A stretch of 8,399 nucleotides of DNA. Origin: Veillonellaceae bacterium (GTDB lineage Bacteria; Bacillota_C; Negativicutes; Veillonellales; Veillonellaceae). The stretch spans positions 1 through 8,399 of the forward strand of contig CADFKY010000039.1 of NCBI GenBank assembly GCA_902834965.1, given 5' to 3'. The notes beneath the pieces are model-generated. The model was not told where the DNA came from and did not search any database. It was given only the letters and a program-made list of their open reading frames with translations. Positions 1-4,649 of the stretch are shown piece after piece. How positions within the stretch are numbered: position 1 is the stretch's first letter; every line of letters starts with the position of its first letter. A program made the position numbers and the translations under genes.

Positions 1-597
1 CATATGACAGGTGCTACACCTAAGAAAATGGAACAATGGCAAATCGTTGGTACTATTCTTTGTGCCGTACTTTCTGTAGGTGTTATGATTCTTTTGAACG
101 ATGCTTATGGATTTGTAGGAGATCACGCATTAAATGCACCTCAAGCGAACGCTATGGCTGCCATCATTGAGCCAATGATGACTGGTGGTAGTGCTCAATG
201 GCCTCTATACATGGCTGGTGCATTATTTGCAATTATCTTGTGGATGGTAAGAGTTCCACCGTTGGCATTTGCCTTGGGCACATACTTGCCAATGGAAATT
301 AATACACCATTACTTATCGGAGGTTTGATTGCGTATCTTGTACAAAATAGTACAAAAGACAAAGAATTGGCAGATCTTCGCTTCTCCAAAGGTAGTACAA
401 TTGCCTCTGGTCTCGTAGCTGGTGGTGCTATTGGCTCCTTGTTTAGTGCAGTGCTTCGTATTGCAGGTGTTGATGTATTTGCTCAAGCTTGGGTAGAAAC
501 ACCTGAAGCGACATATCTCAGTATCGTAATGTATTTATTACTCTGTACGTTCTTGTACAAGGTAGCTATGTATATAAAAGCTAAACATGCTAAATAA
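1..597 (+). CDS. OPT family oligopeptide transporter, C-terminal part (5' end outside window)
   Basis: This is the C-terminal part of an integral membrane transporter of the OPT/YSL family, which imports oligopeptides or metal chelates with cation coupling. The frame is open to the left edge, and the ATG at 4 is an internal Met: the first visible residues (MTGATPKK) match the conserved segment after a cytoplasmic loop in bacterial OPT proteins, not an N-terminus. About 198 codons are present; bacterial members are usually around 600-650 residues. Numbering from that Met, hydrophobic segments lie near 14-32, 68-96, 102-114, 134-154 and 171-191. Family-typical stretches are NAPQANAM (44-51) and the GTYLPMEINTPLLIGG region (92-107). 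The protein ends in a basic tail (KAKHAK) and a TAA stop, and a strong terminator follows 78 bp later. The family call is firm; the substrate cannot be read from this part. Confidence 0.9.
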   Translation, partial: HMTGATPKKMEQWQIVGTILCAVLSVGVMILLNDAYGFVGDHALNAPQANAMAAIIEPMMTGGSAQWPLYMAGALFAIILWMVRVPPLAFALGTYLPMEINTPLLIGGLIAYLVQNSTKDKELADLRFSKGSTIASGLVAGGAIGSLFSAVLRIAGVDVFAQAWVETPEATYLSIVMYLLLCTFLYKVAMYIKAKHAK

Positions 598-675
598 ATT
601 ACATACTATATATCCTAAATGAATTGAATAGCTTATTTATTCTATAAATAACCAGGAATCCTCCATTTTGGAGAT

Positions 676-723
676 GACCGCCTTTATCAAGTTTCATCTA
701 TGCTTGGTAAAGGCGGTCTTTTT
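676..723 (+). terminator. Intrinsic terminator of the OPT transporter gene
   Basis: A 16-bp stem (676-691 with 703-718, one G-U pair) encloses an 11-nt loop and is followed by five T (719-723). The stem is GC-rich in its lower half (GACCGCC/GGCGGTC). It lies 78 bp after the OPT stop codon and separates that gene from the binding-protein unit. A smaller 5-bp hairpin (CTCCA/TGGAG, 661-673) sits just before it. Confidence 0.9.
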
Positions 724-748
724 ATATACTTAGGAATGTTATTTTCGA

Positions 749-765
749 TATAGCTAAAAACTATA
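749..765. promoter_or_regulatory. MET-box-like palindrome, putative LysR-type regulator site
   Basis: The 17-bp sequence TATAGCTAAAAACTATA is an inverted repeat (7-bp perfect arms GATATAG/CTATATC, 747-753 and 761-767). As I recall it, the streptococcal MET-box bound by MetR/MtaR is TATAGTT-tna-AACTATA; here 13 of 14 arm positions agree. The centre lies about 77 bp upstream of the predicted transcription start, close to where LysR-type regulators usually bind. The downstream methyltransferase gene is methionine-related, which supports the assignment. The regulator itself is not in the window and binding is inferred. Confidence 0.55.
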
Positions 766-791
766 TCAATTCAATACCTATTGGTATAGTT
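759..791. repeat. 11-bp inverted repeat, second operator-like pair
   Basis: AACTATATCAA (759-769) and TTGGTATAGTT (781-791) are inverted copies matching at 10 of 11 positions, separated by 11 bp. The left arm shares its AACTATA core with the MET-box-like element at 749-765; the right arm contains a perfect TATAGTT half-site. Another AACTATA half-site is at 830-836. The small hairpin ATACC/GGTAT (774-787) lies in and beside the spacer. The arrangement suggests several dimer-binding half-sites upstream of the promoter. Confidence 0.5.
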
Positions 792-798
792 GGATTTA

Positions 799-827
799 TT
801 GACCCGTACTATATCGAATGTTATCAT
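799..827 (+). promoter_or_regulatory. Sigma-A promoter for the binding-protein/methyltransferase unit
   Basis: A -35 box TTGACC (799-804, 5 of 6 matches) and a -10 box TATCAT (822-827, 5 of 6) are separated by exactly 17 bp, predicting a start near 833-835 and a leader of about 115 nt. A perfect TATAAT at 833-838 also exists but lacks a -35 partner at a suitable distance. The spacer contains CTATATCGAA (809-818), an inverted copy of 744-753, so a regulator bound there could touch RNA polymerase. Confidence 0.65.
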
Positions 828-833
828 AAAACT

Positions 834-859
834 ATAATACCTTTAGAGGTATTATTTTT
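834..859 (+). other. AT-rich hairpin with T-run in the leader
   Basis: ATAATACC (834-841) and GGTATTAT (848-855) form a perfect 8-bp stem with loop TTTAGA, followed by a T-run to 859. It looks like a weak intrinsic terminator, but it starts at or just after the predicted transcription start, an unlikely place for one. It may be a 5'-end stem, a back-up terminator for read-through from the OPT gene, or part of the operator array. Confidence 0.4.
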
Positions 860-907
860 ATTATGCTCATAAGTGTAAGTATAGATATATTAGTTGATTA
901 AGAAGAA

Positions 908-930
908 CTCTGTTTCTAGATAGAACAGAG
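908..930 (+). other. Near-perfect palindrome just before the ribosome binding site
   Basis: CTCTGTT (908-914) and AACAGAG (924-930) form a 7-bp stem around a 9-nt loop; allowing one bulged T the pairing almost reaches the centre. The Shine-Dalgarno (AAGG, 937-940) and ATG (949) follow directly. In RNA this would be a hairpin that could stabilise the leader or affect translation. A weak alternative promoter (TTGATT 894-899, 17 bp, TAGATA 917-922) overlaps it, so it could instead be an operator. Confidence 0.4.
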
Positions 931-948
931 AGAAGTAAGGATAATAAT

Positions 949-1734
949 ATGAAATTTAAGAAAATAGCAGCTCTATTAGGGGCTTTCACCATTGCTAGTA
1001 GTTTATTAATCGCAGGCTGTGGTCAGGAGGGGAATAGTCAGAAGGCATGGCGCGTAGGTACTGATGCGACCTATGCACCATTTGGTTTTAAAGACAAAGA
1101 TAGTGGTAAATTAGCTGGATTTGATATTGATATTATCAATGCGATTGCAAATGAAGAGGGTATAGAAGCAGATATTCAAAATCTAAACTTTGATGCGCTT
1201 TTACCAGCATTACAAAGTAATACCATCGACATCGCTATTTCGGATATGACTATTTCTGAAGAACGAGCAAAATCCGTTGATTTTAGTAAACCGTACTATA
1301 TTGCAGGTAATGGTCTCGTTGTGAACATAGATAACACCAATATTAATAGCTTTAAGGATCTAGAAGGTAAACGCATTGGTGTATCCATCGGCTCTACTGG
1401 TGCAGAGATTGCTAGCAAGATTCCCAATGCCGATGTACATCAGTTTAATATAATTGTCGATGCGTTCTTAGAATTGCAAAATAAAGGCGTCGATGTAGTT
1501 ATCAATGATACACCAGTAAACGAATATTATGTTAATGGTAAGGGCAAAGGTATCGCAAAGGTTACTGGAGAGGACTATGATGCGGCACCACTAGGTATTG
1601 CTGTGAAAAAAGGCAATACAGAATTGCTTAACAAAATCAATGATGGTTTGGCTAAGATCAAAGCAAACGGTAAATATGCAGAAATTTATAAGAAATGGTT
1701 TGGTAAGGAGCCTCCAGCAGAGGTATTAAGATAG
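949..1734 (+). CDS. Family 3 ABC transporter amino-acid-binding lipoprotein
   Basis: This 261-residue extracellular solute-binding protein captures an amino acid and should deliver it to an ABC permease. The N-terminus has lysines (K2, K4, K5), a hydrophobic stretch and a lipobox LIAGC with the lipidated Cys at 24, so it is membrane-anchored. The mature part is one SBP_bac_3 domain (about 34-252). Visible family signatures are GTDATYAPF (38-45), GFDIDI, the NFDALLPAL stretch (80-88), SDMTISEERAKSVDF (98-112), where R106 is the expected alpha-carboxylate ligand, and VVINDTPV (183-190), where D187 is the expected alpha-amino ligand. Length is normal. The start is supported by AAGG 8 nt upstream. 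No permease or ATPase gene is adjacent. The partner downstream is a homocysteine methyltransferase, and the operator-like site upstream resembles a methionine-regulon box, so I infer a sulfur amino acid or related ligand (cystine, methionine, S-methylmethionine). The sequence alone would equally allow a glutamine- or arginine-type ligand. Confidence 0.9.
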   Translation: MKFKKIAALLGAFTIASSLLIAGCGQEGNSQKAWRVGTDATYAPFGFKDKDSGKLAGFDIDIINAIANEEGIEADIQNLNFDALLPALQSNTIDIAISDMTISEERAKSVDFSKPYYIAGNGLVVNIDNTNINSFKDLEGKRIGVSIGSTGAEIASKIPNADVHQFNIIVDAFLELQNKGVDVVINDTPVNEYYVNGKGKGIAKVTGEDYDAAPLGIAVKKGNTELLNKINDGLAKIKANGKYAEIYKKWFGKEPPAEVLR

Positions 1735-1762
1735 TTTGTAGATAGTACCAGAATGTATTATT

Positions 1763-1771
1763 TGATATAAT
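1763..1771 (+). promoter_or_regulatory. Extended -10 promoter inside the gap before the methyltransferase gene
   Basis: TGA followed by a perfect TATAAT (1766-1771) forms an extended -10 element with a predicted start near 1778. No good -35 box stands 16-18 bp upstream, as is common for extended -10 promoters. It would let the methyltransferase be made independently of the binding protein, and it places the ATG at 1772 upstream of the transcript start. There is no terminator between the two genes, so read-through is also expected. Confidence 0.45.
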
Positions 1772-1810
1772 ATGCTAGGTAAGCCTCGTGTTATAAGAGG
1801 TATGTATAGA

Positions 1811-2836
1811 ATGGGTGGTATGATGGCTAAACGAAGTGCATTTTTAGATATTATTAAGGAAAAGGGCGCCCTCGTCTTAGATGGGGCTTTAGGGACCGAA
1901 TTAGAGCGTTATGGCTGTGATATTCAACATAAGTTGTGGTCTGCTAAGGTTCTCATGGATCAGCCAGATATCATTAAGAAAATACATATTTCTTATTTAG
2001 CTGCGGGTGCCGATATCATTCAAAGCTCTGGCTATCAAGCGACAGTAGCAGGCTTTAAAGGTTTAGGTTATGGAACGGAAGAAGCGATAGAGCTCGTTAA
2101 ACTATCTGTTCGTTTAGCCGTGCAAGCTCGTAATGAGTTTTTAGAAGCAAAGGCGAGTGGGGCGCTTACATTGCATGGTATTAAGCTCGGTGAAGAGACT
2201 CCTGAGGGGGTTAGATATTTTTCTGAAGGTGCTTTACCTAAACCGTTGGTGGCAGCCTCTGTAGGACCTTATGGCGCTTTCTTGGCTGATGGCTCTGAAT
2301 ACCGTGGTTATCCTGATGTGCAAACAGAATATCTAGAGATATTCCATATTCCACGGCTAGCATTATTCTGCGAAGAACATCCAGACATATTATCCTTTGA
2401 AACTATACCGTCTTATGCTGAAGCGATTGCTATTGCGAGAGCTATGTCTGATCCATTTACATCAAAAGGTATTCCCGGATGGATTGCTTTTTCCTGTAAA
2501 GATGGGCACCATGTTTCTAGTGGCGAAACCATTATTAAATGTGCACAAATGATCGATAAGGTACATCCTATTACGGGGATTGGCATTAATTGTAGTAAAC
2601 CGGAATATGTAGAATCATTGATAAAAGATATCCGTACCGTTACAGATAAACCAATTGCTGTATATCCTAATCTTGGTGAAAGCTATGATAGTAAAACTAA
2701 AACTTGGTATGGCGATGCTGCATCATTTGTAGACTACGTTGAGGTATGGCGAAAAGCTGGAGCTGAAATCATTGGTGGCTGTTGTAGAACGACACCTGAA
2801 ATTATCGGTGATATTGCAAAGAAAATTCACAACTAA
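1811..2836 (+). CDS. mmuM: Homocysteine S-methyltransferase (MmuM type)
   Basis: This cytoplasmic zinc enzyme transfers a methyl group from S-methylmethionine or S-adenosylmethionine to homocysteine, making methionine. From the chosen start it has 341 residues. Family signatures, in that numbering, are LVLDGALGTELE (22-33), LWSAKVL (42-48), SVGPYGAFLADGSEYRG (150-166), VYPNLGE (285-291) and the zinc ligands Cys261 (GINC) and Cys324-Cys325 (GGCCRTTPE). The frame stays open to an ATG at 1772, but that codon has no Shine-Dalgarno and directly follows a TATAAT. AAGAGG (1795-1800) stands 10 nt before the ATG at 1811, the best choice; ATGs at 1820 and 1823 (with GGGTGG upstream) are also possible. 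Homology to E. coli MmuM begins shortly after. Compared with E. coli MmuM and B. subtilis YbgG as I recall them, there is an insertion of about 20-25 residues at roughly 115-140. It follows the binding-protein gene on the same strand. Confidence 0.92.
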   Translation: MGGMMAKRSAFLDIIKEKGALVLDGALGTELERYGCDIQHKLWSAKVLMDQPDIIKKIHISYLAAGADIIQSSGYQATVAGFKGLGYGTEEAIELVKLSVRLAVQARNEFLEAKASGALTLHGIKLGEETPEGVRYFSEGALPKPLVAASVGPYGAFLADGSEYRGYPDVQTEYLEIFHIPRLALFCEEHPDILSFETIPSYAEAIAIARAMSDPFTSKGIPGWIAFSCKDGHHVSSGETIIKCAQMIDKVHPITGIGINCSKPEYVESLIKDIRTVTDKPIAVYPNLGESYDSKTKTWYGDAASFVDYVEVWRKAGAEIIGGCCRTTPEIIGDIAKKIHN

Positions 2837-2851
2837 TATAGTGTGACATAC

Positions 2852-2886
2852 AAAAAGCTATTCGAGTATAATTCGAATAGCTTTTT
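2852..2886 (+). terminator. Intrinsic terminator after mmuM
   Basis: A perfect 14-bp stem (2852-2865 with 2873-2886) has a 7-nt loop, and its 3' arm ends in TTTTT, followed by CTTTAT. It begins 15 bp after the mmuM stop. The A-run of the 5' arm would serve as a T-run on the other strand, so it may act in both directions. Confidence 0.9.
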
Positions 2887-2900
2887 CTTTATATGCAAAT

Positions 2901-2928
2901 AAAAAAGCAGTGCGAAAGCACTGCTTTT
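2901..2928 (-). terminator. Intrinsic terminator after tRNA-Ser
   Basis: An 11-bp stem (2903-2913 with 2918-2928) closed by a 4-nt loop is followed on the - strand by a six-T run (complement of 2901-2906). It starts 4 bp beyond the CCA end of the tRNA, so the primary transcript has almost no 3' trailer. It faces the mmuM terminator 14 bp away. Confidence 0.9.
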
Positions 2929-2932
2929 ACTA

Positions 2933-3023
2933 TGGCGGAGAGACAGGGATTTGAACCCTGGGTACGGGATAACCGCACACATGATTTCCAATCATGCTCC
3001 TTCAGCCGCTCGGACACCTCTCC
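2933..3023 (-). tRNA. tRNA-Ser (anticodon GGA)
   Basis: A 91-nt cloverleaf on the - strand with encoded CCA. The acceptor stem GGAGAGG pairs with TCTCTCC (one G-U pair), followed by discriminator G and CCA. The anticodon arm is CATGA-TTGGAAA-TCATG with anticodon GGA (complement of 2987-2989), reading UCC and UCU serine codons. The T arm is CAGGG-TTCAAAT-CCCTG. A long variable arm with a short stem, as in class II serine tRNAs, lies between anticodon and T arms. It has its own promoter and terminator and is not part of a tRNA cluster here. Confidence 0.97.
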
Positions 3024-3054
3024 ATGTATTCTGTTGTGTAACAGGTACTTGTAT

Positions 3055-3083
3055 AGTATATGAAAAAGTTAGATTTATGTCAA
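3055..3083 (-). promoter_or_regulatory. Sigma-A promoter of tRNA-Ser
   Basis: On the - strand a perfect -35 TTGACA (3083-3078) and a -10 TATACT (3060-3055, 5 of 6) are separated by 17 bp. The predicted start is about 3048, giving a 5' leader of roughly 25 nt that contains a 5-bp hairpin (CTGTT/AACAG, 3031-3044). This strong consensus fits a stable RNA gene. Confidence 0.85.
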
Positions 3084-3210
3084 GCAAAAAAATAGTAGAA
3101 TTATTGCATATTTACAAGGCTTTTAAAATATAGTATTTGATCTCAATAAATGGATATAAACCAAAAAACATAGCCTGGTTTTAGGCGTATAAAATCTAGT
3201 ATATAAAAAG

Positions 3211-3235
3211 AAAAAAGCCGCCTAAATAGGCGGCT
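3211..3235 (-). terminator. Intrinsic terminator after fprA
   Basis: AGCCGCC pairs with GGCGGCT (3216-3222 with 3229-3235, extendable by one T-A pair), and on the - strand the stem is followed by six T, then CTTTTT. It lies 13 bp after the FprA stop codon, so FprA is the last gene of its transcript. The stretch from here to the tRNA promoter (about 3090-3210) is AT-rich; I see only a weak 6-bp stem (AAACCA/TGGTTT, 3158-3181) and no gene in it. Confidence 0.9.
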
Positions 3236-3248
3236 CTTGTATTAGGTA

Positions 3249-4484
3249 TTAGAATACGTCTTTAATTTCAGCAGCTTCAATGGATGCTTTGATATCGTCT
3301 GCCATTTTTTCAATTAATGGAAGATCTTCTTCTTTCAAAGAGGATTTGATATCTAGTGGTTCGGAAACGATTTCAATGTCTTTGAAGTCATTTTCGAAAT
3401 GGGAAACCATTGTTTTCATCGCAGCGGAAGCCCAAGAGTGGTTACCGATGATGGATACCTTATGGTTTTGGAAGTTAAGGGCTTTTAATTCATGGATAAA
3501 GTTTTCCATAGTAAGGTATAGATTCAAGTTATATGTAGGTGCGATAGTTACCAAGTTAGTATATTTCCAAGCATCGGAGATGATGTAGGAAGCATTAGTT
3601 TTGGAAACATCGTAAATTTTGATATCTGTAACGCCACGTTTGGAGAGTTGTTTAGCCAATTGTTGAGCAATAGCACGAGTATTGCCATACATGGAACCAA
3701 AAGCGATGACAACACCTTTTTGCTCGGCTGTATAGCTGGACCAATGTAAGTATTTGTGCGTGATATATTGGATAGATTCAGGGGTGCGCCAGATTGGACC
3801 ATGAAGTGGAGCAATGCGTTTGATATCAAGGCTAGAAATTTTGCGAAGTGCATTTTGTACTTGCGGTCCGTATTTACCAACGATATTTGTATAGTAACGG
3901 CGAGCTTCTTCTTCGTATGTAGCTACGAAATCGGTTTGATCAGCAAAGATATTACCATTAACTGTACCGAATGTACCAAAAGCATCTGCAGAGAACAATG
4001 TGCCTGTAGATTTTTCGTATGTACAAGTTACTTCAGGCCAGTGAACCATAGGCATAGTGTAAGAAACCAAAGTATGTTTACCTAAACAGATTTCATCGCC
4101 TTCTTTAATTTGATGGTATTGTTCTGGTTTTGGAGTGTTATAGAATTGCTCAAACATGCGGAATGTTGTAGCATTACCTACCATTTTACAATTTGGATAC
4201 CGTTCCAATGTTTCCAATAATGTTTGGCAATGATCAGGCTCCATATGGTTTACGACGATGTAATCAAGTTCACGACCATTTAAGAGGTGAGTCAAGTTGT
4301 CGAAGTACTCTTCGCGAATTTCAGCATCTACGGAGTCTACCACACAAGTCTTTTCATCGTCGATGAAATAGCTGTTATAGCTAACACCATTTGGAATAGG
4401 GAATAAGTTTTCGAAACGTTCTGTTGTCCAGTCATTACTACCAATCCAGTAGATATTATGAGTCATTTTCTGAGCACAATGCAT
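3249..4484 (-). CDS. fprA: Flavodiiron protein (A-type flavoprotein, O2/NO reductase)
   Basis: This 411-residue cytoplasmic enzyme reduces oxygen to water and/or NO to N2O, protecting an anaerobe; electrons usually come from rubredoxin or a flavin/F420 partner. The N-terminal metallo-beta-lactamase-like domain (about 8-250) carries the full diiron set: H80-x-E82-x-D84 (NHMEPDH), H148 (MVHWP), D167 (SADAFG) and H228 (PLHGP). The C-terminal flavodoxin domain (about 257-405) shows the FMN phosphate loop GSMYGNTRA (263-271), then APTYNLNLY (315-323) and GNHSWAS (347-353). Length is typical of the simple class A form, with no rubredoxin or reductase domain fused. The start is supported by AAAGGA with 7 nt to ATG; the Met at 7 lacks a good site. 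It appears monocistronic, with a promoter at 4564-4592 and a terminator at 3211-3235. Which of O2 or NO is preferred cannot be read from sequence. Confidence 0.95.
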   Translation of the reverse strand: MHCAQKMTHNIYWIGSNDWTTERFENLFPIPNGVSYNSYFIDDEKTCVVDSVDAEIREEYFDNLTHLLNGRELDYIVVNHMEPDHCQTLLETLERYPNCKMVGNATTFRMFEQFYNTPKPEQYHQIKEGDEICLGKHTLVSYTMPMVHWPEVTCTYEKSTGTLFSADAFGTFGTVNGNIFADQTDFVATYEEEARRYYTNIVGKYGPQVQNALRKISSLDIKRIAPLHGPIWRTPESIQYITHKYLHWSSYTAEQKGVVIAFGSMYGNTRAIAQQLAKQLSKRGVTDIKIYDVSKTNASYIISDAWKYTNLVTIAPTYNLNLYLTMENFIHELKALNFQNHKVSIIGNHSWASAAMKTMVSHFENDFKDIEIVSEPLDIKSSLKEEDLPLIEKMADDIKASIEAAEIKDVF

Positions 4485-4526
4485 AATAAAATCCTTTCTT
4501 AACCCACACTAGGTATGTATAGCTTT

Positions 4527-4542
4527 ACATGAGAACTCATGT
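4527..4542. promoter_or_regulatory. Palindrome in the fprA leader, possible operator or RNA hairpin
   Basis: ACATGAG and CTCATGT are perfect 7-bp arms around two bases, flanked by TTT and CTGTAAA that extend the symmetry with a bulge. It lies about 15-30 nt downstream of the predicted fprA transcription start and 43 bp before the ATG. It could bind a repressor as a dimer or form a 6-bp hairpin with a GTTC loop in the mRNA. I do not recognise it as a known Rex, FNR, NsrR or PerR box. Confidence 0.4.
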
Positions 4543-4563
4543 CTGTAAATATAGTATCAATTT

Positions 4564-4592
4564 ATAATACTAATATTTTCGAAAAAAATCAA
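4564..4592 (-). promoter_or_regulatory. Sigma-A promoter of fprA
   Basis: On the - strand TTGATT (4592-4587) and TATTAT (4569-4564) are separated by 17 bp, with an AT-rich spacer. The predicted start is near 4557, giving a leader of about 73 nt. The -35 box begins only 5 bp beyond the T-run of the purL terminator, so fprA is set up as its own transcript. Confidence 0.65.
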
Positions 4593-4597
4593 TATTG

Positions 4598-4625
4598 AAA
4601 AAGCCTACTTGAAGAAGTAGGCTTT
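4598..4625 (-). terminator. Intrinsic terminator after purL
   Basis: An 11-bp stem (4600-4610 with 4615-4625) with a 4-nt loop is followed on the - strand by TTTTT. It begins 24 bp after the purL stop and separates purL from fprA. An imperfect palindrome (ATGAA-AG-TTCAT, 4629-4640) lies between the stop and the stem. Confidence 0.9.
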
Positions 4626-4649
4626 CACATGAAAGTTCATAGTGACCAA

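Larger units (their letters stand above)
598..948. other. Intergenic region with terminator, operator-like repeats and promoter
   Basis: This 351-bp gap between the OPT gene and the binding-protein gene holds no convincing ORF. It contains, in order: the OPT terminator (676-723); a cluster of TATAG/CTATA inverted repeats (744-836); a sigma-A type promoter (799-827); an AT-rich hairpin with a T-run (834-859); and a near-perfect 23-bp palindrome (908-930) just before the Shine-Dalgarno of the binding-protein gene. I found no T-box consensus and could not match it to a known riboswitch class by eye. Confidence 0.75.

Noticed and set aside
724..948. Riboswitch or T-box leader for the amino-acid transport unit
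   Set aside because: Most of the repeats lie upstream of the predicted start. I find no T-box core or SAM/lysine riboswitch signature by eye. A covariance-model search would settle it.
1772..1810. Upstream ATG start for mmuM
   Set aside because: It has no Shine-Dalgarno, immediately follows a TATAAT, and the extra residues precede the conserved family N-terminus; 1811 has AAGAGG at a workable distance.
2951..3133. 60-codon + strand frame over the tRNA
   Set aside because: It runs through tRNA-Ser and its promoter. The short tail starting at the ATG near 3076 (18 codons) has no ribosome binding site.
3158..3182. AAACCA/TGGTTT stem with T-run on the + strand
   Set aside because: There is no + strand gene upstream that needs terminating; the stem is only 6 bp with a 12-nt loop, likely chance in AT-rich DNA.
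3756..4085. 109-codon + strand frame, with others at 3280-3588 and 4695-5024
   Set aside because: All are antisense to strongly conserved FprA or PurL coding sequence and look like no known protein.
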